From the NCBI RefSeq assembly GCF_026427715.1, contig NZ_CP107558.1, positions 3,751,001-3,815,000 on the forward strand: a DNA stretch of 64,000 nt, read 5' to 3'. Shown in pieces: positions 8,608-16,882 of the stretch; within the stretch, counting starts at the first letter, position 1; each line of letters begins with the position of its first letter. Under the pieces are notes generated by a model. It searched no databases, was not told the DNA's origin, and was given only the letters and a program-made list of their open reading frames with translations. The translations under genes were made by a program, and so were the position numbers. The DNA comes from Methylocystis sp. MJC1 (GTDB taxonomy: Bacteria > Pseudomonadota > Alphaproteobacteria > Rhizobiales > Beijerinckiaceae).

Positions 8608-9885
8608 TTAACGCCAGACCATGAGATCGCGTGATTTCTGCGGGACGTAGTTGTCCCCGAGCGAAGACGAAAAAATGATTTCCGTGACGTAGGCATAGAA
8701 GCGGTTCATCCGCATCACATAGGACTGGAACAGTCCGAACAACGGAAGGAATGGCGCCAATCGCCAAAGGACGGGTTTGCCTGTGATGAGCACAGCCACA
8801 AAAAATACAGTGACATCGAAAACGAAGAGCAGCATCGCGACCGTGATCAGCAAAAGAAGCCCAAATCGACCGTAATTGACCAACAGCCAGACCACATAAA
8901 ACGGGGAGGCCAGCGCCGGTAACATGTTAAAGATGATGAAATCCCACTGATGGAAGGCTTCACGCCAGTCGAAGCTGGGGCTGAACGGATTCATAAGTCG
9001 AGGATACTTACGGTAGCGAACCCAGATTGCGTCGCGTTCCCAACGATTCCGTTGCCGCCACAGGCTGTAGAAGGAGTCGGGGACGTCCGTGTAGCAAATC
9101 GAATGTCTGGCAAAGACAACTTTATAGCCGCAGGAACGTAGGCGAAGCGTGAAATCCAAATCTTCGCCGCCGCCCACATCCATGCCGCTGACGCGCTCCC
9201 ATGCGTCGCGCCGAAACGCGCCAAAGGCGCCAGACACGCAGACGACCTGATCAAGGACGTCCGAAAACGCTTTCCCCAGAGAAATCGAGAGCAGATACTC
9301 GATGGCCTGCAACGATGTGATAATCGACGTCCGCCAGTTACGCACGAGAATATTGCCGCTCGAACCGGCGACTTCTGGATTGGTTGCGAACGGCCGTAAT
9401 AGCTCCTCGATTGCGTCCGGCTCGAAAGAGCAATCGCAGTCGATGACCACGAAAATATCGCCCTTTGCAATTCGGGCAGCGAGATTAAGAGCCGCAGCTT
9501 TTCCTCCGCGCAGCTCGAGTCGTGCGACCGAAGAGACGAGGTTTTCTCGCCGAGCCCGGCTCATGATTTCGTAGGTTCTATCGTTTGAGCCATCATCAAC
9601 GCAGACGATCTCAAAATCTTTGAAGGTCTGGGCGTGGAGAGAACGGATGCACTTCTCGATAGACGCTTCTTCGTTGTGTCCTGCGAGAAGGATCGAGACT
9701 GTGGGAAAGGGGCCTATCGGGTGAGTTTGGCGTCGCTCACGAAACAGTAACGCCGCGGCGGTGGCTTGAATGCCGATGAAGTAGCGAGGCACTTCCGCAA
9801 CGATAGTGAGCCAAAGGAGCGCGAAGTAAGCCGACCCCGGGAGGGCAAGGAGAAAGTGCCAGGCAGATGCGAGATGGTCGCTCAT
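8608..9885 (-). CDS. Processive GT2 glycosyltransferase (polysaccharide synthase)
   Basis: A 425-residue membrane glycosyltransferase. An N-terminal transmembrane helix (about 15-35) precedes a GT-A domain with VDDGS (96-100), DCDCSF (149-154, the DxD), GGGEDLDF (238-245) and QRNRW (278-282, the QxxRW of processive synthases). Several C-terminal transmembrane helices follow (FIIFNMLPALASPFYVVWLL, LLLLITVAMLLFVFDVTVFF). This architecture is that of BcsA/PgaC/Alg8-like synthases that polymerise and extrude a polysaccharide. The polymer cannot be predicted. No PilZ domain is seen. Its start overlaps the stop of the upstream zinc-ribbon gene (ATGA). Confidence 0.9.
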   Translation of the reverse strand: MSDHLASAWHFLLALPGSAYFALLWLTIVAEVPRYFIGIQATAAALLFRERRQTHPIGPFPTVSILLAGHNEEASIEKCIRSLHAQTFKDFEIVCVDDGSNDRTYEIMSRARRENLVSSVARLELRGGKAAALNLAARIAKGDIFVVIDCDCSFEPDAIEELLRPFATNPEVAGSSGNILVRNWRTSIITSLQAIEYLLSISLGKAFSDVLDQVVCVSGAFGAFRRDAWERVSGMDVGGGEDLDFTLRLRSCGYKVVFARHSICYTDVPDSFYSLWRQRNRWERDAIWVRYRKYPRLMNPFSPSFDWREAFHQWDFIIFNMLPALASPFYVVWLLVNYGRFGLLLLITVAMLLFVFDVTVFFVAVLITGKPVLWRLAPFLPLFGLFQSYVMRMNRFYAYVTEIIFSSSLGDNYVPQKSRDLMVWR

Positions 9886-10672
9886 CTTGGCGCCGCCGCG
9901 TTGGAGGCGACGGCGGCCAACCCCAGAAATTCCGACGCCGTTTGGACGGCATATTCCACGACAGGGGCGAGCGACAAGTGTCGCTCCAAGCGGGACCGAA
10001 TTTCCGGCAGCGCCTGTTCAACATCCCGTTTCGCGTCTCCCTCGATCATTACGAGGAACTCGGGGGGCTCCTCGACGATCTCCGTCCCTTGCACAAAGCA
10101 CTCTTGAAGCAAGGAGCGAAAGAACGCCCAAGTTTGTTGCCAACTACGGCCGGCGGCCGGCATACCACGCGGTTCACGGAGCCGTATTTTCAAGATACAG
10201 CCGACTGTATTTCGGGAAGATAAGCGATCTGCAAAAGCGCGCACCGCGCCGTTAATTCCCTCTTCCTCTGAGGAAGGCGGCAGATGTGGCGTAGTCGACA
10301 CAACGAGGGCTCTCGCTGCGTCGGTGAGACTGTAACTATAGAAATCGCGACGGCTCATGTCGCCTGTTGCGATAGAATTGCCACAAGCCACACAGAGGAA
10401 ACTGACACGAACGTCGCCAGAGGAATGACCGCATGCGTGACAGATGTGCAGAGAGCCTGGACGATCGTAATCGAGACTAAAAAAATTGAGGCCCTGCCGA
10501 CATTTGGGGCAAATAAGCCCGCCGCTTTCATGCCGGAAATCCGATTCCGGGCCTTGATAGGCGCAACTCAAGTGATGGAGCACCGGCTGCTCGACCAGAT
10601 GCGCACTGCCGCAGGACGCGCAGAGCTCCCGAACGACGAGCCGCGCCGATGACGCACAATGTGGGCAAGCCG
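9882..10672 (-). pseudogene. Zinc-ribbon TackOD1-like protein, 3' part (gene split by IS)
   Basis: C-terminal part of the gene interrupted by the insertion sequence. Read in frame from 10672 it starts ACPHCASSARLVVREL and contains a series of zinc-ribbon cysteines: CPHC, CASC, LSCAY, CPKC, CHAC and CVAC. Between them lie HHLSCAYQGPES and LDYDRPGSLHICHACG, which match the TackOD1 output-domain pattern as I remember it. The last 130 residues look like a degenerate GGDEF/cyclase-like fold (weak). A GTG at 10583 could allow reinitiation but would remove the first two cysteine pairs. The stop overlaps the GT2 start, so the protein was probably co-translated with the synthase and may regulate it. 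Confidence 0.7.
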
Positions 10673-10987
10673 CTAGCAGGCCGTTGAAAAACCGCCCCGC
10701 GTCGCTTTGAGAGCAGCCTCGTCGTCGCTGTCGTAGTCGAATTCGACCTTAATGGAGCCGTCTTCGAGCAACTCGGCGTTTCCTCCGCCGGAAACTTCAT
10801 CCATCTCGTCGAAGCCGATCCACGTGAAGGCGATCGATGTGGGACCGTATTCAATATCGAGGGTCGCCTGCATGGCGCCGATGACGATTGCCGCGGGGCC
10901 GCACAGGTCGAGATAGTCCCGATCCCAAATGTCGGCCTCGACGATCCGCCAGCGACCGACGATCTTGCAGTTGGCGGGCGCGCTCAC
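10673..10987 (-). CDS. IS accessory (passenger) protein, unknown function
   Basis: A 104-residue acidic protein starting CKIVGRWRIVEADIWDRDY within its first 25 residues, with LDIEYGPTSIAFTWIGFDE in the middle and a DYDSDDEAA region. Proteins with this KIVGRWRI-x-EAD-WDRDYLDL signature occur widely as hypothetical proteins; their function is unknown to me. Its ATG overlaps the transposase stop by 4 nt (ATGA), so it is translationally coupled to the transposase. Its last codons run through the IS left end, and its TAG stop (10673-10675) is formed by the duplicated CTAG target, not by the element. Confidence 0.6.
   Translation of the reverse strand: MSAPANCKIVGRWRIVEADIWDRDYLDLCGPAAIVIGAMQATLDIEYGPTSIAFTWIGFDEMDEVSGGGNAELLEDGSIKVEFDYDSDDEAALKATRGGFSTAC
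10677..10691. repeat. IS left terminal inverted repeat
   Basis: CAGGCCGTTGAAAAA; pairs with the right end at 12138-12152 with one mismatch in 15. Confidence 0.88.
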
Positions 10988-12075
10988 GCCGGCGCCGCCA
11001 TCAGCTTCGGCAGTCTCACCAGGTTGTAAGCGACCGCGGCGAAGGTGAAGGCCCAGCCGACCCGCTCGCAGCCCCTGAACTTGGTCTGCTCTTGCCCGGC
11101 GACGGTCTTGATCCAGCCGAAGCCTTCCTCGATCTTCTTGCGGATGCGCTGGCTGACGGCGTAGCCCGCGTGCCGCGTCGTGCGCGCATCGATCGCCGAG
11201 GCGCGTCCGCTGGTATTTTGCGCGACATGCGGCGTCACCTTCATTGCGCGCAGCTCATTGACAAAATCCTCAGCATCATAGGCCTTGTCGGCGCCAAGCG
11301 TGATCGTCTGCGACCGATCCGCGTGCGGCTCGATCATGTGCAGCGCCGCCATGCGCTCGGCGTGGCCGTCTGCCGGCGTCAGGCAGGCGTCGACGAAGAG
11401 CGCGTGACGATTTTCCATCAGAGCATGGCCGATGAAGCAGAGCTTGGCTTCCTTGCCGCGCCCTTTGCGATAGAGGCGCGCTTCTGGATCTGTCGTCGAG
11501 GCATGCGTTTCATTCGAACGCTTCTCGCCGTGGAAATCCGCTTCTTTGTTGCGCCCGCCGCCTTCGCTGGGCGGTTCGTCCACCCCATTCTTGGGCTTGA
11601 AGCTCTTCATCGACGCCCAGGCTTGGATCAACGTGCCGTCGACCGAAAAGTGGTCCGTGCTCAAGAGCCTCTTCACGCGCGGCTGCTCGAGCGTCGCATT
11701 CAAGAACTTCACTGCGATGTCGCCCGCGAGCAGCCGGTCGCGGTTCTTCGAGAAAACTGAATGATCCCAAACAGGATCGTCAACGCCAAGACCCACGAAC
11801 CAGCGGAACAGCAGGTCGAACTCCAGCCGCTCCATCAACTGGCGTTCCGAGCGGATCGAATAAAAGGCTTGAAGCAGCATCGCTCGCAGCAGCTTCTCGG
11901 GCGGGATCGACGGCCGACCCATCGGGGAATAGAGCGCGGAGAACTCTTTCTCGAGCGAAGACAGGGCTTCGTTCACAAGTTCCCTGATTGCCCGCAGGGG
12001 ATGGCTCTTTCCCACTCGCGCCTCAAGATCGACATAGCTGAAAAGCGCCCCGGATCGTGCGTCCCCGCCCCGCAT
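10984..12075 (-). CDS. DDE transposase, IS5/IS1182 type
   Basis: A 363-residue transposase, apparently intact. The N-terminal DUF772-type domain has GRPSIPPEKLLRAMLLQAFY and SERQLMERLEFDLLFRWFVG. The catalytic acidic residues are visible in FSVDGTLIQAWAS (first Asp), LGADKAYDAEDFV (second Asp) and RKKIEEGFGWIKT (Glu in the YREK-like region). It lies between the inverted repeats, ending 4 nt into the accessory ORF. No frameshift is seen, so the element should be able to transpose. Confidence 0.93.
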   Translation of the reverse strand: MRGGDARSGALFSYVDLEARVGKSHPLRAIRELVNEALSSLEKEFSALYSPMGRPSIPPEKLLRAMLLQAFYSIRSERQLMERLEFDLLFRWFVGLGVDDPVWDHSVFSKNRDRLLAGDIAVKFLNATLEQPRVKRLLSTDHFSVDGTLIQAWASMKSFKPKNGVDEPPSEGGGRNKEADFHGEKRSNETHASTTDPEARLYRKGRGKEAKLCFIGHALMENRHALFVDACLTPADGHAERMAALHMIEPHADRSQTITLGADKAYDAEDFVNELRAMKVTPHVAQNTSGRASAIDARTTRHAGYAVSQRIRKKIEEGFGWIKTVAGQEQTKFRGCERVGWAFTFAAVAYNLVRLPKLMAAPA

Positions 12076-12137
12076 GACTCTTCGTCTCCCGTGCTGCCAA
12101 GGGAGTGAATCATGCCAAGATTCCGAGCGCCAGAGAC

Positions 12138-12152
12138 TTTTTCAACAGCCTG
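12138..12152. repeat. IS right terminal inverted repeat
   Basis: TTTTTCAACAGCCTG, reverse complement CAGGCTGTTGAAAAA; pairs with 10677-10691 with one mismatch in 15. Confidence 0.88.
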
Positions 12153-12756
12153 CTAGGGCGTCAAAAAATTGGCGTTCCAGCAAGCCGTTGTCAAAAAGCT
12201 CTTCCGCCGCCTTCGCCGCTCCTTCGACAGCGGCTTCGTCCGGATAGACAAAGGCGTCCTTAGCGGCAGGATCGATCGAGGGATCCATATTGCGATCACG
12301 GACAAACAATCGTGCAAGAAGCAAAAGACGCGGATCGGTCTCTTGAAAAATCACCGGCGAAAGCTGCCTGAGTCTCGAAATCATCGGAGACAGCGTGATC
12401 AGCGCGTCCGAGAACGCTCGCGCAGAAGCAATGCCGATACTGAAGTCGCCGCGGCGATTAACGCGGTCTTCTCCCGGAATTCCGGTCGCGTTTATCACAG
12501 GCACGATCGCTGCGGCGGCAGGAGATAAGGCCAATCCAATATGCGAAAACGATGCCGCATCGTTGATAACAACGAAATCGGGGAGCTCGCCAATCTCGCA
12601 GGAGACGACGCCTGGCGGCAGAACCTCTTTATCGAGGGCAAATGGCAAGCTGAGAACGCGCCACTGCGAGCAGGGCTCCGATCTTGTCCAACTCGATCTC
12701 TGGTCCGAACCCTCGCTGAGCACATCGAGCGAGACATTTCGCAAAAACACTGACAT
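12153..12756 (-). pseudogene. Zinc-ribbon TackOD1-like protein, 5' part (gene split by IS)
   Basis: N-terminal ~201 codons of the interrupted gene, starting MSVFLRNVSLDVLSEG. As it stands the frame runs into the IS and stops at TGA after ...FFDALAGC. The domain has alternating hydrophobic strands (LPDFVVINDAASF, GLALSPAAAAIVPVINATG) and helices, suggestive of a receiver-like or other alpha/beta sensor domain, but I do not recognise it. Joined across the IS to 10672-9882 it gives a continuous 464-codon protein. Insertion probably abolishes the protein and could reduce expression of GT2, HlyD, GH18-like and TolC genes downstream. Confidence 0.75.
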
Positions 12757-13325
12757 CGCTCTCTACTCGTTTCCACACGCATCTTTAAATCAGCCGCGAA
12801 TGGCGTTGAGTCTTCCATTTGCAGCTAAGAGGCAGCACTTCAGGCAAACTAGCCGCTGAGTATTCGCCACGTAAGCATGCAGATTGGTCGATGAACCAAA
12901 GTTGATACTACTGAATACCTCGACGACGGAGAATCGCCGCAAAAATACATTTTGATTACCACTCATGCGCCGCGCGGACATGGCGCGCAGAGGCGCTGTC
13001 AAGTTAACGCGTTTTAGCCGCGAGTTTCGCGTTCGGTCGGTCGGTACTTATCGAATTCGACTCCCCTGATCTCGCGGCAAGTCGTGATGAAAGCTCGGAG
13101 GGCAGGACAGCGCGCAGGGCGTCCAAAGTCGTCGTCGTCTTGCTTTTCGAATTGAAAGAGGCTTCGTCGTCTTGCCCAACCGCTGGGTCGTCGAACGCTG
13201 TTCGCAGCCGCTTTCATGATACAAGGCGCATAACACCCGCTAGGGCAATCCAGACCGCAATCCAAGTCAACGATATTAAATCGTTGAGCTTTGGAAGACT
13301 GCATCAGGACGCAATGGAGTTTGAT
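12757..13325. other. Intergenic region upstream of the polysaccharide operon and slyX
   Basis: About 570 nt between two divergent genes, less GC-rich than the surroundings. A possible 58-codon minus-strand frame (start near 12966) has no recognisable features and atypical codons. The region probably contains the promoters for the polysaccharide operon and for slyX; I see no decisive motif. Confidence 0.5.
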
Positions 13326-13541
13326 ATGAGCGATGAGCGTTCGGATTATGCGGCTCGTCTCGACACTCTGGAAACGCTAATCGCCCACCAGGACAGGACG
13401 ATTGCCGAACTGAACGACGTGATCACCTCACAGTGGCGCAAAATCGATATTCTGGAGCGCCAGGTCGCCCAGTTGCGTGAGGAATTTCAGAATCTCGGAG
13501 CTTCCCGCGATACGCCCGAGCCGCCTCCCCCGCATTACTAA
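13326..13541 (+). CDS. slyX: SlyX family protein
   Basis: A 71-residue coiled-coil protein: AARLDTLETLIAHQDRTIAE and WRKIDILERQVAQLREEFQ form the heptads, and the C-terminal PEPPPPHY is the proline-rich tail with terminal His-Tyr typical of SlyX. The function is unknown. GGAG lies 6 nt before the ATG at 13326; an ATG at 13314 is also possible. Confidence 0.85.
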   Translation: MSDERSDYAARLDTLETLIAHQDRTIAELNDVITSQWRKIDILERQVAQLREEFQNLGASRDTPEPPPPHY

Positions 13542-13852
13542 GAAAGGGAAGGTCGATCTGTGATCGAATTACAGGCCAATTTTGAAAAAATCGTAGCGAG
13601 GCGTCAGCAAGGGGGTAAGCCTGCCGAGGGCTATTTCACGGGCATCGGTTCGCAGCGCATGCCTTATGTGAACTGATCCGATCATGGACGCTACCGTATG
13701 GGCTTGTCTTCGGCTCTCGTGAATTATTACAGAAATGAAATTTGCCTCGGAGACGAATGACCGCTTCGGGCCAAAATTTCGCGTTCGTTTACTGTAAGGA
13801 TGCGCAGGAGCAGACATTCGAGCCGACGCGCCTCCGCTAAAGGCCCATTGCC
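13542..13852. other. Intergenic region, no gene supported
   Basis: About 310 nt between slyX and the convergent MFS gene. The only long frame (minus strand, from 14123) is a shadow of the transporter. No terminator with a clear T-run, RNA gene or repeat was recognised. Confidence 0.5.
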
Positions 13853-15154
13853 TCACCTTTCGCCTCGTAGCAGGCCGATCGCCGCGCCGAAAAGGCAGAG
13901 CGCCGACATGTAATAGAAGGGCGCCATGGGAAGGGCGCGCTCTCCGACCAAGATTGTCATTAGCGGCGGAGTCGTTCCGCCGACGATGGCGTAGGCCGTG
14001 TTGTAGGACAAAGCGAACCCCGTGAATCGCAGTTCGGGCGGGAAGCTGCGAATGATCAGATAAGGGGTGAGCGTGATCGTTCCGATCGCGAAACCGCCGA
14101 TCGCATAGAGATGCAGCGTCCATGCACTGCCGTGGTCGAGGGCGAACCCGAGCGTCGCGACAACCACCGCCATCGCAGCGCCGCCGATCGCATAGGCTTT
14201 CCCGCCACCGATGACATCCGTGACCCGACCCACGAAGACGCTGCCGAGGATCAACAGCGTTATCGACCAGCAGTTCGCGGTGAAAACATCCGCCGCGCGA
14301 TAGTCGAATTGCGACTGCAGATAGGTCGGCAGGTAGAGAAAATAGGTCACGAAGACGCCAGCGAAAACCCAGGTCGCGGCCATGGAGACGAGAACCTCGC
14401 TTTTACAGCGCGCGAAAACGAGCGAGATCGGCAGTCGAGCGTCGGCGACGCGCCGCTCGCGAAGCGCCTCGAAGACCGGCGTCTCCCGCAAATGTTTCCT
14501 CAGATAGACGGAGATCAGGCCGAAGACGCCGCCGAGGATGAACGGAATGCGCCAGCCCCAGGCGACGAGATCGTCGGCGCCGAGACTCGACGTCAGTATT
14601 TTGGCGGTGAGCGCGCCCATCAATATTCCGCAGCAGAGCCCGGCCATCAGCAGCCCACAGGCGAAGCCCACGCGGGTTTTGTGGACATGCTCGGCGCAGA
14701 AAATCCACGCGCCGGGCACTTCTCCGCCCACCGACAGCCCTTGCAGCAGCCGGCAGAAGAGAAAAAGGAGCGGAGCGGCAAAGCCAATCGTCTTGTAATC
14801 GGGCGTCAGGCCGACGAGCAGCGTGGGAAAGGCCATCAGGAAGAGACCAAGCGCGAACATTTTCTTGCGGCCGACGCGATCGCCAAAATGCGCGAAGACG
14901 ACGCCGCCGATCGGACGCACGAGATAGCCGGCGGCGAATATGGAGAAGATCTGGAGCTGCGAGAGCCATTCGGGGCTGTTTTGCGGGAAGAACACCGCGG
15001 CGAGGGTCTTGGCGAAAAAGACGCCGACGATAAAATCATAATATTCAAGCGCGCCGCCGAGCGAGGCGAGCGCCAGCGTCTTCGCCTCGTTGCGTGAGAG
15101 ACCGCGCTGCGCTTCGATTTGGCCCGGCGCCAGAGGCCGGGATTGGACTGTCAT
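13853..15154 (-). CDS. MFS transporter, metabolite:H+ symporter type
   Basis: A 433-residue inner-membrane transporter with 12 predicted helices. The signature GDRVGRKKMF follows helix 2 (VRPIGGVVFAHFGDRVGRKK), and RLLQGLSVGGEVPGAWIF is the helix-4 motif of the MHS subfamily (ProP, KgtP, ShiA-like). The substrate is likely a small organic acid or osmolyte; it cannot be specified. The ATG at 15154 (MTVQSRPLAPG) was preferred over one at 15181 because the extra residues are not family-like. Confidence 0.85.
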   Translation of the reverse strand: MTVQSRPLAPGQIEAQRGLSRNEAKTLALASLGGALEYYDFIVGVFFAKTLAAVFFPQNSPEWLSQLQIFSIFAAGYLVRPIGGVVFAHFGDRVGRKKMFALGLFLMAFPTLLVGLTPDYKTIGFAAPLLFLFCRLLQGLSVGGEVPGAWIFCAEHVHKTRVGFACGLLMAGLCCGILMGALTAKILTSSLGADDLVAWGWRIPFILGGVFGLISVYLRKHLRETPVFEALRERRVADARLPISLVFARCKSEVLVSMAATWVFAGVFVTYFLYLPTYLQSQFDYRAADVFTANCWSITLLILGSVFVGRVTDVIGGGKAYAIGGAAMAVVVATLGFALDHGSAWTLHLYAIGGFAIGTITLTPYLIIRSFPPELRFTGFALSYNTAYAIVGGTTPPLMTILVGERALPMAPFYYMSALCLFGAAIGLLRGER

Positions 15155-15322
15155 GAGTCTATTCCGATCTGATGATGTCACGACACGCGCTTCAAGGTTT
15201 CGTCGCCGTCAAAAGCACGTCGACGCCCTCATGACAAATCGATCGCACATCCGCGACGCCGAGAGCGCGCATAGTCGACAGGGTCCGCCGAAGAATGCAT
15301 GAGGTGATCCGCCGATCCTCTC

Positions 15323-15400
15323 CGCGCTGAAAAACAGCTTGGTCGAGTCCTGCGCGGCGAACCAGTCCAGGACCGCCTGCGCGGGCTTAGGCGACGTCAT
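15323..15400 (-). pseudogene. VapC/PIN-toxin remnant
   Basis: The minus-strand segment translates as SPKPAQAVLDWFAAQD then STKLFFSA, resembling the region of VapC toxins after the first strand (pattern: P-x-P-x-x-x-V-L-x-W-L-x-x-Q-x-x-x-x-L-F-L-S-A). The similarity stops abruptly afterward and the N-terminal part with the first catalytic Asp is missing. It lies 64 nt from tRNA-Phe, consistent with decay of a toxin-antitoxin module near a tRNA. The match is short. Confidence 0.4.
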
Positions 15401-15463
15401 TCACAAGCGTTGATTGCATTGCAATCAACTTACGAGCTTCTAGCGGCGTATCGTAGACGGGAG

Positions 15464-15539
15464 TGGTGCCCAGGGGCGGAATCGAACCACCGACACTGCG
15501 ATTTTCAGTCGCATGCTCTACCAACTGAGCTACCTGGGC
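15464..15539 (-). tRNA. tRNA-Phe (GAA)
   Basis: On the minus strand the acceptor stem GCCCAGG pairs with CCTGGGC, the D-arm is AGCTCAGTTGGTAGAGC, the anticodon loop CTGAAAA carries GAA, and the T-arm GGTTCGATTCC is present. The discriminator A and CCA end are encoded (15464-15466). All four arms fold, at 76 nt. Confidence 0.97.
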
Positions 15540-15670
15540 GCGCGCGCAGCGCGTGGAGGGGCTTATAGAAAGGGCTTTGCCTCTTGTCCAGCGGGCGAGC
15601 GAAACTTTTCTCGCTTCTTGCCGGCCGGGCGAGCTTCGCCTAAACCCTCGACGCAAACTCCGGAGGCATT

Positions 15671-16024
15671 ATGAGCGATATCAGGCGAATTGGCGCGGGC
15701 CCGCGCATGAGCAAGGCCGTCGTGCGCGGCAACGCGGTCTATACGGCGGGCCAGGTGGCCGAAAAGACCAAGGGCGGCTCGGTCGGCGACCAGACGCGGG
15801 AAATCCTTGGCCTGATCGACGAGCTGCTCGCCGAAGCCGGCAGCGAGAAGGCCAAGATCCTCTCCGCCACCATCTATCTTTCGGACATTTCGACCTTTCC
15901 CGAGATGAACAGCGTCTGGGACGTCTGGGTCGACAAGCAGAACCCGCCCGCCCGCGCGACGGTCGAGGCGAAGCTCGTGGCGCCGGAATATAAGGTCGAG
16001 ATCGCCGTTATCGCGGCGAAATAG
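15671..16024 (+). CDS. ridA: RidA family reactive-intermediate deaminase
   Basis: A 117-residue protein of the YjgF/YER057c/UK114 family. It hydrolyses reactive enamine/imine intermediates from PLP enzymes such as threonine dehydratase. The family signature is present: NAVYTAGQVAE near the N-terminus and PPARATVEAKLVAPEYKVEI at the C-terminus, including the substrate-binding Arg. GGAGG precedes the ATG. The last 17 nt overlap the convergent moeB-like gene. Confidence 0.9.
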   Translation: MSDIRRIGAGPRMSKAVVRGNAVYTAGQVAEKTKGGSVGDQTREILGLIDELLAEAGSEKAKILSATIYLSDISTFPEMNSVWDVWVDKQNPPARATVEAKLVAPEYKVEIAVIAAK

Positions 16025-16790
16025 TTCCCGACAGCGGATTCTCGGGGTCCCAGGCGTAGCGCAGCGTCTCGAAACGCATGGCGAGCGTGTCGATCAGGAG
16101 CAGGCGGCCGACGAGCCCCTCTCCAAAACCGACAATCTCGCGAATCACCTCGAGCGCCATCATGGAGCCGGCGACGCCGGTCAGAGCGCCGAGAATGCCG
16201 GCCTCCTCGCAGCTCGGCACGGTTCCGGGGGGCGGGGGCTCGGGAAAAAGGCAGCGGTAGGTGGGGTTGGGGGCGCCGTCCGCCCCCGCCTCGAACGGAC
16301 GCAGCGTCGTGAGCGAGGCGTCAAAACCGCCCACGGCGGCAGTGACCAGCGGCTTTTTCTCGTAAAAGCAGGCGTCCGAAACCAGATAGCGGGTGGCGAA
16401 ATTGTCCGAGCCGTCCGCGACGACGTCGTAGCGTGCGATCAGGGCCCGCGCATTGTCTTCAGTGAGCCGCATCGCATGCTGCTCCACTCGAACATGCGGA
16501 TTGAGGCGGGCGATGGCTTCCCGGGCGCTTTCGACCTTCAGGCGGCCGACGCCATACGTCTCGTGAATGACCTGCCGCTGCAGATTGGACAGCGAAACGG
16601 CGTCATTGTCTACGATGCCGATCGTGCCCACTCCGGCGGCGGCGAGATATTGCAGCAATGGCGCGCCAAGCCCGCCTGCGCCGACAACCAGCACCCGCGC
16701 CGCTTTGAGCTTCTGCTGCCCCGGCCCGCCAATTTCGCGCAAAACCAGATGGCGGGCGTAGCGTTCGATCTCCTCCGGCGAGAGGCTCAT
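16008..16790 (-). CDS. moeB: MoeB/ThiF/HesA-type adenylyltransferase (E1-like)
   Basis: A 260-residue E1-like enzyme that adenylates the C-terminus of MoaD or ThiS. The nucleotide-binding site VLVVGAGGLGAPLLQYLA, the NLQRQVIH arginine finger region and DGSDNFATRYLVSDACF are present. The zinc-binding CxxC pairs of E. coli MoeB are not complete: only YRCLFPEPPPPGTVPSC is seen and the C-terminal pair is missing. No rhodanese domain is attached. Start at MSLSPEEIERYARH; longer frames upstream add non-conserved residues. MoaD- versus ThiS-specificity cannot be told. Confidence 0.85.
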   Translation of the reverse strand: MSLSPEEIERYARHLVLREIGGPGQQKLKAARVLVVGAGGLGAPLLQYLAAAGVGTIGIVDNDAVSLSNLQRQVIHETYGVGRLKVESAREAIARLNPHVRVEQHAMRLTEDNARALIARYDVVADGSDNFATRYLVSDACFYEKKPLVTAAVGGFDASLTTLRPFEAGADGAPNPTYRCLFPEPPPPGTVPSCEEAGILGALTGVAGSMMALEVIREIVGFGEGLVGRLLLIDTLAMRFETLRYAWDPENPLSGTISPR

Positions 16791-16882
16791 TCTGTTTTCC
16801 TGTAACGGCGCTTGCATAACGCGCCAGCTCGGCGATGCTGCGTTCGTCGCCGATTCGCTCGGCACAGCAGGCGGTCCTTTTC

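Larger units (their letters stand above)
10677..12152 (-). mobile_element. IS5/IS1182-type insertion sequence, 1476 bp
   Basis: Complete element bounded by imperfect inverted repeats CAGGCCGTTGAAAAA (left) and CAGGCTGTTGAAAAA (right, reverse complement). It carries an intact DDE transposase and a small overlapping accessory ORF, both on the minus strand. It sits inside a gene of the polysaccharide operon in the same orientation as the operon. The intact frames, near-perfect ends and clean target duplication point to a recent insertion. Family naming between IS5 and IS1182 cannot be settled without a database. Confidence 0.92.
10673..12156. repeat. CTAG target-site duplication flanking the IS
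   Basis: CTAG occurs at 10673-10676 and 12153-12156, immediately outside the inverted repeats. Removing the element and one CTAG restores the host reading frame (GAC GCC CTA G joined to CG GCT TGC), which supports these as the true duplicated target. CTAG is itself palindromic, so it could also be read as the outer end of the inverted repeat. Confidence 0.75.

Noticed and set aside
12790..12966. Minus-strand frame of about 58 codons upstream of the split gene
   Set aside because: No known features, unusual codon use and no clear ribosome-binding site; likely non-coding.
13014..13304. 96-codon minus-strand frame
   Set aside because: Composition and residues look random; overlaps the slyX upstream region and has no homologous pattern.
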